Source of the DNA: Bacteriovoracaceae bacterium
GTDB taxonomy: Bacteria > Bdellovibrionota > Bacteriovoracia > Bacteriovoracales > Bacteriovoracaceae
Reading direction: 5' to 3'
Assembly: GCA_018649885.1 (NCBI GenBank)
Contig: JABIHA010000074.1
Coordinates: 51,602 to 115,601 of the forward strand
Length of the DNA stretch: 64,000 nucleotides
Below, in pieces: positions 8,278 to 17,169 of this stretch (its first letter is position 1; every line of letters begins with the position of its first letter). The notes beneath the pieces were generated by a model. It was not told where the DNA came from and ran no database searches. It saw nothing but the letters and a program-made list of their open reading frames with translations. The translations under genes were made by a program, and so were the position numbers.

Positions 8278-9006
8278 TTACAATAATTTAATATCACCAT
8301 TTGCTGAGAAATAGATGGTATAAGTCATATCGTGCTTTGTTACAGCAGTTCCGACTTTGACATTGAGATTAAGCATGCAGCCTATTACTGGATCACCCTC
8401 AGCACCCTCGTTTGTCACCGAAATTAACTCTGTAGAAGTACTGGCCTTAACAGTCCATCCTGCAAACACTTCCGTAGGAACCTGAACACCTTGTAGATAT
8501 TTTCCAGCTCCCTTGTAGCTTCCACCATAAGACATAGTAGGTGAGAATTTGACTTTCGCCATTTTCATTCCATATAGATTTTTAAATACAATTTCATAAC
8601 TTTTTTTCAAAGGTCTACTCCAGTTTGCCATTTCCCAAGGCCGGAGGACTAAACCTGTCGCACTTTTAGGAACAAAACTCAGATGCTTTCCTTTGACAAT
8701 AATTTCGGGTTGTCTTTTTTCTAAAAAGGTTAAAACAGACTCCACTGTTTTAAGTCCCAATATCATGGTCTCGTGAAGAGTTTTCATATCAAATTCTAGA
8801 CTCTTTTCACTGAGTAGTGATTTAAGAGGATCAACCTCATCACTTTGCCCTTTAAAAATATTTTCTTCATTTGCAATTGATTGAGAAAGAATAATCTCCC
8901 CAGTTTGCATGTCGCGGATTTCAACAGAATTAATCTCGGCAGGCCCTATAGCAAAGACAGAATTTGCGCAAAGCCAAAAACTAAAACCCAATAAAAATTT
9001 TCTCAT
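8278..9006 (-). CDS. Secreted protein of unknown function
   Basis: 242 residues; GGAGG lies upstream of ATG 9006. The N-terminus MRKFLLGFSFWLCANSVFA is a type I signal peptide with a VFA cleavage site. The mature protein has a helical middle region (SEKSLEFDMKTLHETMILGLKTVESVLTFLEKRQPEI in pieces) and a beta-rich C-terminal half ending MTYTIYFSANGDIKLL. No family was recognised. It is convergent to the ferredoxin-like gene and stands alone; the 208-base upstream region is divergent with the EEP-family gene. Periplasmic or extracellular location is the only supported statement. Confidence 0.6.
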   Translation of the reverse strand: MRKFLLGFSFWLCANSVFAIGPAEINSVEIRDMQTGEIILSQSIANEENIFKGQSDEVDPLKSLLSEKSLEFDMKTLHETMILGLKTVESVLTFLEKRQPEIIVKGKHLSFVPKSATGLVLRPWEMANWSRPLKKSYEIVFKNLYGMKMAKVKFSPTMSYGGSYKGAGKYLQGVQVPTEVFAGWTVKASTSTELISVTNEGAEGDPVIGCMLNLNVKVGTAVTKHDMTYTIYFSANGDIKLL

Positions 9007-9214
9007 TTTCGTACCTCCAGAAGAATATTTTTTTTTGTGCCCGTATGCAGTAAACTAAATGTGATGGAGAGGTCAATAAAGTAAACCTAACAAAACCTCT
9101 CTGTATGCCTGAATTAACAGCTTCTGTGCACTGAACCTTGTCAATTGAAATGGTTTATAGTCCATTAGTACTACCAATGCAAACGATAAGAATAACTAAT
9201 ACGGGAGATTGTTT

Positions 9215-10132
9215 TTGAACTCTAAACTTTTGGTCACCATGTTATTTCTAGCTGCAGCAAATCATCTCTATGCTCTATCTATTTCCACATATAATATTCG
9301 AAATTTTGATTATGACTCAAGGTCTAAAACCTCTACTAACAAATCCAAATTGGCCGAAATATTAGAAAACCTTGAAAGTGATTTAGTGGCCGTCCAAGAA
9401 ATTACTAAACCCAAAAAGTTTAAAGAGTTTATTAATCATTTTCTTCCTGCCTATGGAGTCGCCCTTTCAAGATGCGGAGGAGCAAATTCTCAAAGCCTTG
9501 GATTTATCTACAATAAAAATCAGCTGAGACTTGATGGCTTCTATGAAGACGATAGAACAAATGCCTACCAGGGCATGTCAAATAAAGGCTGTCCTACCCA
9601 AGGCTCAAGGCCTTTGGCAGTCGCCAAATTTACTAACCTATCCGCAAAATCTGGATTAAGAGATTTCACCGCTATTGCTGTCCATCTCAAGGCAGGCCCC
9701 TCTCCAAAGAGTGTGGGAAAAAGAAAGAAACAACTTTTAATCATTCGCGAAATTATTGATGAAATTCGAGAATTTGAAGATGTAAATATCGCCATAATGG
9801 GAGATTTTAATACAACTAGCTTTAATAAAGGTGGTATCGGCTTAAGTAATTTCGAAGATTTTGCTATAAACTCTGGACTAAATAACATCACCTACCAAGA
9901 CGTAAAATGCTCAAACTATTATTTCCCAAACTATGGTAGTCCCATCGTTAAGTCCTCGCTCTTAGACCACATTCTCATTAGTGATGAAATGAGTGAGTAC
10001 TTTGAGTATATAAAATCAAGCTCCACTCTATTTTGCAGAAACTTATCTTGCTCTGATATGGACAAAGAAAAAGTTGATGTTTTATTTGACCAAGTATCCG
10101 ACCACTGCCCTATAATATCCCACCTCAAATAA
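9215..10132 (+). CDS. Secreted endonuclease/exonuclease/phosphatase (EEP) family protein
   Basis: GGGAG at 9203-9207 sits seven bases before TTG 9215, so that start is chosen over TTG 9209; the product is 305 residues. A signal peptide ends near HLYALS. EEP-fold motifs follow in order: STYNIRNFD, DLVAVQEI (metal-binding Glu), IAVHLKAG, IMGDFNT (catalytic Asp/Asn) and the C-terminal SDHCPI. This superfamily includes DNase I-like nucleases, sphingomyelinases and inositol phosphatases. The export signal favours a secreted nuclease or phospholipase-type hydrolase. In a predator it could digest prey nucleic acid, which is inference. Confidence 0.82.
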   Translation: MNSKLLVTMLFLAAANHLYALSISTYNIRNFDYDSRSKTSTNKSKLAEILENLESDLVAVQEITKPKKFKEFINHFLPAYGVALSRCGGANSQSLGFIYNKNQLRLDGFYEDDRTNAYQGMSNKGCPTQGSRPLAVAKFTNLSAKSGLRDFTAIAVHLKAGPSPKSVGKRKKQLLIIREIIDEIREFEDVNIAIMGDFNTTSFNKGGIGLSNFEDFAINSGLNNITYQDVKCSNYYFPNYGSPIVKSSLLDHILISDEMSEYFEYIKSSSTLFCRNLSCSDMDKEKVDVLFDQVSDHCPIISHLK

Positions 10133-10186
10133 CTCATTTTGTGATAGGATAATTGAAATTATTCAGCTCCTCATTAAGGAAAAAAC

Positions 10187-10768
10187 GTGAAATATTTATC
10201 CATTGATATAGAGTCAACAGGCCTAGACCAAGACTGTCACATGATAGAGTTTGCAATGGTTCCCTTCGACTCCGAAAAAGGACTAGAGGAAACGCTTGCC
10301 AGAGAATATCTAATAACTTGCCCAAGTTTTGATTCCCTCAGGCCAAAACTAAACTCATGGGTTGCTGAGAATATGAGTGAGCTTATTATGCGTGCACATA
10401 GTTCAGGTATGCCACTTGCATCATTCAAGTCACAGTTCACCGAATACCTCGAATCAAGCGAAGTAAAATCCTACTTTGGAGATGACCCAATTGTCATTTT
10501 TGGCAAATCACTCAATGCCATAGACCTACCCTTTCTAAATAGAGATTTAGGATGGGAGTTTATGAGAAAGTATTTTTCACATAGGACATGTGACCTTTCT
10601 TGTATTGGATACGCCCTTGTGGATTTAGGAACATTGCCAATAGGTTGTGAGGGTGGATCATCGCTGATGAACTATTTTAATATGGGTGATGTGGCCCACA
10701 CGGCTTTAGAAGATGCTAAAAATACTGCCATAATGTATCTTAAGATTCTTGAGAAATTCAGTTGCTAG
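10187..10768 (+). CDS. DEDDh 3'-5' exonuclease (DnaQ/oligoribonuclease fold)
   Basis: 193 residues from GTG 10187, with AAGGA six bases upstream. DEDD residues: DIESTGLD (exo I), GKSLNAIDLPFLNRDL (exo II) and HTALEDAKNT (exo III, with the His of the DEDDh type). It removes nucleotides from 3' ends using two metal ions. The size fits oligoribonuclease or a stand-alone DnaQ epsilon-like proofreader. Spacing differs from classical Orn, so the exact substrate is open. It follows the EEP gene by about 55 bases and overlaps the convergent LysM/M23 gene by 11 bases. Confidence 0.8.
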   Translation: MKYLSIDIESTGLDQDCHMIEFAMVPFDSEKGLEETLAREYLITCPSFDSLRPKLNSWVAENMSELIMRAHSSGMPLASFKSQFTEYLESSEVKSYFGDDPIVIFGKSLNAIDLPFLNRDLGWEFMRKYFSHRTCDLSCIGYALVDLGTLPIGCEGGSSLMNYFNMGDVAHTALEDAKNTAIMYLKILEKFSC

Positions 10769-11474
10769 CGGCCTTTTTCTTTTTAGAAAGTGCTGCCACT
10801 TTTCTCCCTTTCAAGTGAGAGTTCAGGTAAACATAAGGATTTTGTGCCTTTTGTCCTTTGCGTATTTCAAAATGAAGGTGAGGTCCTGTTGCCCTCCCTG
10901 TCTGTCCTACTTGTGCTAAAACCTGTCCCTGGTGAACCCACTGCCCTTTTTTCACAAAGTTCTTTTTATTATGGGCATAAACTGTGTGCCAACCATTTTC
11001 ATGAGAAATGACAATCATTCTGCCATAACCTCTAACCCAGCCCTGATGGAGTACTCTGCCCTTTTTTACGGCCAAAATATGGGTGCCTGTTCTAGCGGCT
11101 ATATCAAGTCCATCGTGATGTCTTCCACCTCTTGGACCAAAACGTGAACTAATATTCTTTGAGCTAGGGACAGGCCAGACTAGAGGCCCTAGATCACTAG
11201 GAAGCGCTTCGCCTGAACTATAGTTTCTATTATCTATCTTTGCTAGAAGCCCACCAATGACTCCCCCATTTTCAGGTATAAATAAATAGTCACCAACAAC
11301 CAGGGTTCTATTTTGATTTAAATTTAATAGCTGAGTGGCCCCGATATGAAATCTTTTGGCCAAATGGTCATAACTGTCTCCCGACTTCACTTGATAATAG
11401 TGCCCAGATCTAAGGTGAGCGCAAGAACACAACAAAATTGTGAAAAAAACGAGAGGAAGTATTTTATTTACCAT
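10758..11474 (-). CDS. LysM/M23 lipoprotein peptidase (NlpD/EnvC-like)
   Basis: Start ATG 11474 (MVNKILPLVFFTILLCSC) gives a clean lipoprotein signal; ATG 11495 would overlap surE by 16 bases. The product is 238 residues. One LysM module (YYQVKSGDSYDHLAKRFHIGATQLLNLN) binds peptidoglycan. The M23 domain has SSRFGPRGGRHHDGLDIA (zinc ligands His and Asp) and HLHFEIRKG (final His). All zinc-binding positions look present, so it may be an active endopeptidase rather than a degenerate amidase activator. It is the last gene of the accD-lptD-surE operon. The surE-nlpD order is also seen in many Proteobacteria. Confidence 0.85.
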   Translation of the reverse strand: MVNKILPLVFFTILLCSCAHLRSGHYYQVKSGDSYDHLAKRFHIGATQLLNLNQNRTLVVGDYLFIPENGGVIGGLLAKIDNRNYSSGEALPSDLGPLVWPVPSSKNISSRFGPRGGRHHDGLDIAARTGTHILAVKKGRVLHQGWVRGYGRMIVISHENGWHTVYAHNKKNFVKKGQWVHQGQVLAQVGQTGRATGPHLHFEIRKGQKAQNPYVYLNSHLKGRKVAALSKKKKAASN

Positions 11475-11479
11475 TAACT

Positions 11480-12250
11480 TCAATCCCAGCTCCATAGTTC
11501 AATCATTTCATCGTAAATATCGCGGTGACCTTCTTCTCGGTTCATCACATCCAAACATGATAGTGAAACAAAATTCTCAGATACTGCTTCACAGTCAGAA
11601 CCCTCTATAATTTCATCTCCTCGATAATTGCCACCAATAAAATAATAAATATTTCCCTTGTCACATATTCGTTTTTTTAATTCGGGTATATATATTCTTT
11701 TACCTACTTCTGTAAGTTTCGCCCCAGACAACTTTTCAATTGGTAAATTAGGTACGTTTATATTTGCAAGTGTGTGATGTGCAATTTTTCTCGAACATCC
11801 AGATTCAATAAATGCTTTTATAAGTTTAGCTGCAGACAAAAAGTGTTTTTGATCTTCATCTGAATAATTTAAGGCCAAGCTGACGGCCACAGATGGAATT
11901 CCATGAAGGGCAGCTTCTCTTGCAGCTGCAACAGTTCCCGAGTAGTAACGATCCTGACCCAGGTTAGCACCATTATTAATTCCTGATACTACTAGATCAG
12001 GAAATGAATCTTTGTAAAAAGCTTCAAGGGCAAGAAGTGTACAATCTGCGGGGTAGCCGTTCACTGCGTACCTATTTTCACCACACTCTTCTAACAGCAA
12101 TTCTTTTAGCAGTGAAATCCCGTGCCCTGTACTAGACATCTCATACCTGGGGGCCACGGTTATGATATCTCCAACAGAAGACAACTCGTCTTCTAAGGCC
12201 TTTATCCCAGGGGCATTAATTCCATCATCGTTGGTAATTAATATCCTCAT
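11480..12250 (-). CDS. surE: 5'/3'-nucleotidase SurE
   Basis: 256 residues; GAGG seven bases upstream of the ATG. SurE removes phosphate from nucleoside monophosphates and short polyphosphate. The metal-site start MRILITNDDGINAPGI with Asp8/Asp9, VSGINNGANLGQDRYYSGTVAAAREA and VAVSLAL are strongly conserved. The length is normal. It lies nine bases after the TrpF-like gene and five bases before the LysM/M23 lipoprotein start, all in one minus-strand operon. Confidence 0.95.
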   Translation of the reverse strand: MRILITNDDGINAPGIKALEDELSSVGDIITVAPRYEMSSTGHGISLLKELLLEECGENRYAVNGYPADCTLLALEAFYKDSFPDLVVSGINNGANLGQDRYYSGTVAAAREAALHGIPSVAVSLALNYSDEDQKHFLSAAKLIKAFIESGCSRKIAHHTLANINVPNLPIEKLSGAKLTEVGKRIYIPELKKRICDKGNIYYFIGGNYRGDEIIEGSDCEAVSENFVSLSCLDVMNREEGHRDIYDEMIELWSWD

Positions 12251-12259
12251 GTGAAAACC

Positions 12260-12958
12260 TCAGCCTTGTTGTAAATTATTCAAATTGGATTTAAATAGAT
12301 GATACTGTTTTGTCATTCGAGTTAAGTCAACATTCCTGTAGCATTCTTCAACTTCGGGTCCAATTCCAAGAGAGATAATCCCTAGATCAAAGAATTCAAA
12401 GAGTGATGGGATGATGTGTGAGTCCCAGTTAATTTTGAGGATTAAGTCGAGTAAGTCAAACCTCTTGTGAGACTGTATCAGTTGATAGAGGACCTGTACA
12501 AAACTATGAAGCCTTCCTTGAACGTGAAGGTACTCAAGAATTTTAATATCAAGAACAATACCCTTTAAATTATCAAGGCCCATTAACTCTTGCCAACTAT
12601 TGCCTTCGTCATAATGCCAAATAAAAGGAACTTTAAAAGTTTGGTAGTACTCTTTAGGCATGTCACCAGAAAACTCTAAGACAAAGTTATTAATTAATGT
12701 TTTTTCCCCAAACCTTTCGCTAATACTATCCAAAAAAGATTGAACAACAAAATCTTTTTCATTTTCAAATCTAAGATAATATTTTGAGTTGGAATTGAAG
12801 TATCTAAATATCAAATCTTGAAAAATATGGTTTTGAATAAAATTAAGGCTTAGTGGCCTAAAATCAAACCCAATATGGCGAGTACCAATTTCAGATAGAG
12901 CTCTCATTGTCCTATCGTCATACACTCCATCAATTTTCCAATCAACGCTGCTAGTCAT
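12260..12958 (-). CDS. TrpF-like protein lacking the catalytic cysteine
   Basis: 232 residues. The N-terminus WKIDGVYDDRTMRALSEIGTRHIGFDFRP aligns with the phosphoribosylanthranilate isomerase start KICGIT..DA..A...GAD.IGFVF.P. The C-terminus, from GIISLGIGPEVEECY onward, resembles the phosphate-binding GVDVSSGVE..PG.KD end. The general-base Cys of KICG is Asp here, and the rest of the barrel is poorly conserved. It is therefore probably not a working isomerase, or it acts on another substrate. The gene starts four bases after the TrpG-like stop and lies nine bases before surE. Homology is inferred by eye from the two ends. Confidence 0.55.
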   Translation of the reverse strand: MTSSVDWKIDGVYDDRTMRALSEIGTRHIGFDFRPLSLNFIQNHIFQDLIFRYFNSNSKYYLRFENEKDFVVQSFLDSISERFGEKTLINNFVLEFSGDMPKEYYQTFKVPFIWHYDEGNSWQELMGLDNLKGIVLDIKILEYLHVQGRLHSFVQVLYQLIQSHKRFDLLDLILKINWDSHIIPSLFEFFDLGIISLGIGPEVEECYRNVDLTRMTKQYHLFKSNLNNLQQG

Positions 12959-12962
12959 GAAA

Positions 12963-13568
12963 TCATTCTACACTGCGCGTTATGCTAGTGTTGAAAAAGA
13001 CGTTTGGGCAAGATGTTCCGATGGATTCTGGATGAAATTGATAAGATATACCCCTTTTAAACTTGGCCGCGACTACTTGACCTTGATCTATAACTTGCTC
13101 AATTCCAAGTTTGTTAACAAATGCCTTACTCCCAGATTTAACATAGAGTGAGTTGTAGCGTTGAACTTGAATATCTTGACCAATATACTTTTCTGAAAAA
13201 AACTCAGGCCACTTTGGGATATTAAAACTAACACTATGGCCATGTAGAGGCCTGGGATCAATTTCCACATCAAGTCCCATAACAGACATCAAAATTTGAT
13301 GCCCGAGACAGATCCCCATTTGAAAATGTTGCTCAGAGTTCAATAATTCAGAAATCACAGGACCAAGATCACAATACTCCCTAGGATGCCCTGGTCCCGG
13401 ACCGTAGATAATAAAATATTTTTGGTCACTGGTGGCAATTTTTGACTTAAAAAACTCCACAAATTTTTTGTATGGAATGACTTCCACCTCTATACCTACG
13501 CCTGCCAAGGTGCTGACAATATTCCAGGTAAAGGAGTCATCGAAATCAACCAGTATGTATTGATCCAT
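12963..13568 (-). CDS. Class I glutamine amidotransferase (TrpG/PabA-like)
   Basis: 201 residues from ATG 13568, with GGGAG about eight bases upstream; the ATG overlaps the lptD stop by one base (TGATG). Motifs: GPGPGHP (oxyanion loop, 56-62), GICLGHQ with the nucleophile Cys87, RYNSLYV, and QFHPES with His179 and Glu181. The triad is complete, so it should release ammonia from glutamine. TrpG and PabA need a synthase partner (TrpE/PabB), which is absent from the window. Nearby folC favours a folate role and the adjacent TrpF-like gene a tryptophan-type role; neither is proven. Confidence 0.8.
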   Translation of the reverse strand: MDQYILVDFDDSFTWNIVSTLAGVGIEVEVIPYKKFVEFFKSKIATSDQKYFIIYGPGPGHPREYCDLGPVISELLNSEQHFQMGICLGHQILMSVMGLDVEIDPRPLHGHSVSFNIPKWPEFFSEKYIGQDIQVQRYNSLYVKSGSKAFVNKLGIEQVIDQGQVVAAKFKRGISYQFHPESIGTSCPNVFFNTSITRSVE

Positions 13569-15973
13569 CAATTTTCTCCCTCTTTTTGAAAAGAGTAGAA
13601 TCCTTGTCCATCAAAATTTATGAAGAAATTAAAGGCCAGCCTAGAATCTAGTTGTTCCTTATGATATTCCAAATCAAATTTCCAACACTTGTTATAGGGG
13701 GCATATGTAATTCCCGCCCACCACTCTTTGTGCAATCTTAAATAGAAATCATAGGTTTTAGCACCAGAAAGTGAGAGGGTATCTAGGAGCTGGATCTGTC
13801 CTGAAGCTTTGCCAATTCGTTTTTTATTCTTTTTTTGGTTAGCATAATCTAGCGATATGGCAAATGAGCCGATAAAAAATCCCTGCGATAAGCTAGAAGA
13901 AAATATATGCCTATTACTTTGATAAAAATAATAGTCATTGAATGTAAAGCTAGTTTTACCAAGGGTAAAGCCTGTATCCACATGGAGTCTCGTTATATCA
14001 TCTGAAAATTTCTCTGAATTAGTATTGAGCTCTAACCCTTGTGATATATTTAGGTGAGCAATTTCAGAATAATCAAAATTATCCCTAAGATGAAGTTGCT
14101 CAAACATAGGACCAATTTTTTTTGCACTCTTTTTTATGATTAAATTTTCCCATTTTAGCTCAAGAGAATTACGAGGAGAAATGGCAGTCAGTGTCTGTGT
14201 ATCATCTAAATTATATTCGAGTGTCTGCACCTTATCATATTCGTCAAAGAGTCCTTCACCGGAGTCGAGGCTTTCCACTTGATTTCGAAAGGCCCCATTA
14301 CCTTGAGTTGAATTGAGTGCTGTGTAGTGATGAATCATCCTATAAGCTTGCGAGTGTCTATAACTATTTTTTTCAATTGTTATTACATCTTTAGAAAACT
14401 GATTACTAAATGCAGGTAAATCACCAATGAGAAGTTCTTCATTTTGTTCTAATTTTTTTTTAGAAAGCTCTGGAGGATTTTTCAAATCACTGCTTGCAAT
14501 ATTTTCTTTGTAGCTAAGTCCAAAAATTTTGTCTAATTCAAAAGAAATTTCACTTTCTTGAAAAATATAGTTTTTGTGAAATCTTCGTGCCGTTTCATAG
14601 GGAAATTCATAACTTTGATAGTCATACTTTGTTTCAGTTTTTAACTCAATTGGCCCCATATTGGCGATACCTAGCTTAAGATATGGAGTTGCCCTGAGCC
14701 TTCTAGCATTACGGATAATTTCACCCTCTTCTCTCTTTCTCGCCCTATCTTGCCTAAAGAGTGTCCAAGAGCTATCGAGTCCTCCCGTAAGATAATTAAA
14801 ATAATCCCCACCAGACTTCCAAACTGTAAAAGGAATAAAACCCAATTTAATTGCAGGAAGAATTTGTACATAGTTGTGATCAAAATCAAGCGGGTTGGCA
14901 ACAAGTGTATTTTTATTAAAATGACCTTCAACCGAGATATCAAAAATATTCTTTCTAAGGTCAAAGAAACTCCCCCCCCCTAGCTCACTTCCCATGACTC
15001 TATCACCTGTATAGGAGCTACTATCTCTCAAAATATCTAAATCTCTTGCGTCGCTATATCTAAGGTGATGAACGAAATCTCTTCCAAATTGGTAGTGCTC
15101 CTCTAAAACAGAAAAGTGCCTGAGATAGTGTTGTCCCGAAACTTCAAAAGAATCTCTTCCTGGAAGGTAAACCCGGTCATTATTGGTTTGGGATTCGAAA
15201 TTAACCCAACTTCTTCCTCCATATAGAGTTCGCAGCTCCCATTCAGAAAGAATCCCTCTTCTTTGCTTCATTCCTGGCGTGGCGGTAAGATCGGATGAGT
15301 TAGAAATGGCCCAAAACCAAGGTTGCTTAAAAGTAACCTCACCAGGCCTAAGTGACAGACTTGGAAATAACAAACCTGTTTCTCTAACCGATTTTATAGG
15401 TAGCATTAAAAATGGCAAATACATCATACTCACACCATTTATTTTCACGATGGCGTGTTTGACTGTTACGTAGCGACCTTCAGTAATATAGATGTCTTTC
15501 CCAAATACAGACCAAGACTCAGGACAATCTCGACAAGTTGTGTATTCGGTATCTTCTCCAATGATAATACCTTTTTTAGGACGTATGAGCTTACTGCCCA
15601 TTAAATTGTAAAGAGGAGATATTATGCGTGCATTAAAAACTTCAAGGTAACCTGTTCTTGCATTAAAGTGAAGTTTGGTTCCATAAAGAGTAATATCCTT
15701 ACCAGTAAACCTCACATTCCCTGTGATCTCTAATTCTCCAGTCTCAGTATTTAGTGTTGCTGACTCTCCATAGAGGGCCTCATCCTGATGGAGGATGACA
15801 ACATTACCGATGGCCTCAAGAGATTTTTCACTAGATTTATAATATCCGTGATCTGATAAAACTTTTATTTCTTGGTTAAAGACAAATGTGTGTTCGTCCC
15901 GGGCCTGTAGATTTTTGATAGGCATGGTGATCAGTACACAAAGAATCAATATACTTTTTAATTTCTCCCACAA
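13568..15973 (-). CDS. lptD: LPS-assembly outer-membrane protein LptD
   Basis: The frame is open from 16111, but that would overlap folC by 236 bases. TTG 15973 gives a signal peptide (MWEKLKSILILCVLITMPIKNLQA) and reduces the overlap to 98 bases; no good ribosome site was found, so the start is uncertain. The product is about 801 residues. The N-terminal OstA/jellyroll region (VLSDHGYYKSSEKSLEAIGNVV, then NTETGELEITGNVRF) is followed by LFPSLSLRPGEVTFKQPWFWAIS and a long beta barrel. LptD with LptE inserts LPS into the outer leaflet. Only a CRDC cysteine pair is seen, fewer than the E. coli disulfide set. Confidence 0.88.
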   Translation of the reverse strand: MWEKLKSILILCVLITMPIKNLQARDEHTFVFNQEIKVLSDHGYYKSSEKSLEAIGNVVILHQDEALYGESATLNTETGELEITGNVRFTGKDITLYGTKLHFNARTGYLEVFNARIISPLYNLMGSKLIRPKKGIIIGEDTEYTTCRDCPESWSVFGKDIYITEGRYVTVKHAIVKINGVSMMYLPFLMLPIKSVRETGLLFPSLSLRPGEVTFKQPWFWAISNSSDLTATPGMKQRRGILSEWELRTLYGGRSWVNFESQTNNDRVYLPGRDSFEVSGQHYLRHFSVLEEHYQFGRDFVHHLRYSDARDLDILRDSSSYTGDRVMGSELGGGSFFDLRKNIFDISVEGHFNKNTLVANPLDFDHNYVQILPAIKLGFIPFTVWKSGGDYFNYLTGGLDSSWTLFRQDRARKREEGEIIRNARRLRATPYLKLGIANMGPIELKTETKYDYQSYEFPYETARRFHKNYIFQESEISFELDKIFGLSYKENIASSDLKNPPELSKKKLEQNEELLIGDLPAFSNQFSKDVITIEKNSYRHSQAYRMIHHYTALNSTQGNGAFRNQVESLDSGEGLFDEYDKVQTLEYNLDDTQTLTAISPRNSLELKWENLIIKKSAKKIGPMFEQLHLRDNFDYSEIAHLNISQGLELNTNSEKFSDDITRLHVDTGFTLGKTSFTFNDYYFYQSNRHIFSSSLSQGFFIGSFAISLDYANQKKNKKRIGKASGQIQLLDTLSLSGAKTYDFYLRLHKEWWAGITYAPYNKCWKFDLEYHKEQLDSRLAFNFFINFDGQGFYSFQKEGEN

Positions 15974-17159
15974 AAAAGTACGATCCGATAACCAGATAAT
16001 TTCTCTTGTTTTTATCTTGAATAGTTTCACTATAGTTGCTTGTAGCATTAAACGAAAATTTCTCTCCAAGTTTTTCAACTTCCAAGATGTTAAGCGACCT
16101 TGGATGATCAAATGAGCAAAGCTGGACTGGGTAATCCTCCCCCCAAAACATTTTTATGGCCTTTAGCATTTGTTCAATATCCTTTGAACCTCTACTAGAT
16201 AGTCCACAAAGAATGTGCAAAGGAGCGCATCGATTATATTGGGATAAAATCCAATTAAACCTTTGAAATATCTGCCTTAGCCCATCTAAATTATGTGTCC
16301 CTAAAAAGATAAACTCTTCACCGGAAAGTGTCATCCTTTCCCCACGACCATGCCCTAGAATCCCCTCCTCGACGCTATGAGAAGGAACATCCAATTTTTC
16401 CTGACCTAGCACCTTGAGCGCCAATTTACTGGCAAGCTGAAAATTGCGAAAAGAATAATTTTTTAATGAAAGAGTAGGATCATTTTCAATAATATCTTCA
16501 AAAGGTATCTCAAATTTTGTGCAATGATGAAGGCAAAGAGATCTCAGGTAATTCAACTGAAAGCTAGTCACTAACGGCACTCCAGGTCTTGTTATACCCA
16601 GTTTTTCAAACAAAATTTGATCATATCTATTTCCCAAAATTTCACAGTGATCCCGAGATATGCTAACTACCCCACAAAAGCTTGGGTCTATCATATTAAC
16701 AGTATCGAAGCGCCCACCCAGGCCTACTTCCAATATAAGGACTTCTACTTCCAGGGTCTGGCACCATTCAAGAAAGCAAAAAAATAAAAATTCGTAGTAG
16801 CTAAGTTTCAAATTTTGAGGAATTTTTTTAAGTGAAAGATCAATTATGGCCAAGAGCTCTTTTTCAGAAATTGGTTGGTCGCGGTAACTAAATCTCTCAC
16901 AAACACTTTTAATATGGGGAGAAGTCCAAATTGCACATTTTTTTCCATTTTGACTCAGTATTTTGGCCAACTGATGGCAGCTCTGGCCCTTACCGTTTGA
17001 GCCGGCCACTGTCACAACTTGAATAGAGCGATTGTTAATATCTTTATTGTAGGGGCCAAAAAATTCAGACAGATGTTTATAGCGCTCCCTTACACTCTCT
17101 TTTACAAAGGATTCACTACCAAAAAATTGGTCTAATTTTTTTTCGATTTGTCCTTGCAC
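15876..17159 (-). CDS. folC: Folylpolyglutamate synthase / dihydrofolate synthase
   Basis: 427 residues from GTG 17159, which lies ten bases after accD; AGGG is nine bases upstream. Mur-ligase-type ATP site VAGSNGKGQS (residues 51-60), GLGGRFDTVN, SISRDHCEILG and the terminal LVIGSYFFVGEIKKYI identify FolC. It adds glutamate to dihydropteroate and to folates. The usual GKGS reads GKGQ here. About 20 residues follow the normal family end and overlap the lptD signal sequence in another frame. Position after accD matches the accD-folC pairing found in many bacteria. Confidence 0.92.
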   Translation of the reverse strand: MQGQIEKKLDQFFGSESFVKESVRERYKHLSEFFGPYNKDINNRSIQVVTVAGSNGKGQSCHQLAKILSQNGKKCAIWTSPHIKSVCERFSYRDQPISEKELLAIIDLSLKKIPQNLKLSYYEFLFFCFLEWCQTLEVEVLILEVGLGGRFDTVNMIDPSFCGVVSISRDHCEILGNRYDQILFEKLGITRPGVPLVTSFQLNYLRSLCLHHCTKFEIPFEDIIENDPTLSLKNYSFRNFQLASKLALKVLGQEKLDVPSHSVEEGILGHGRGERMTLSGEEFIFLGTHNLDGLRQIFQRFNWILSQYNRCAPLHILCGLSSRGSKDIEQMLKAIKMFWGEDYPVQLCSFDHPRSLNILEVEKLGEKFSFNATSNYSETIQDKNKRNYLVIGSYFFVGEIKKYIDSLCTDHHAYQKSTGPGRTHICL

Positions 17160-17169
17160 TAAAAAATCC

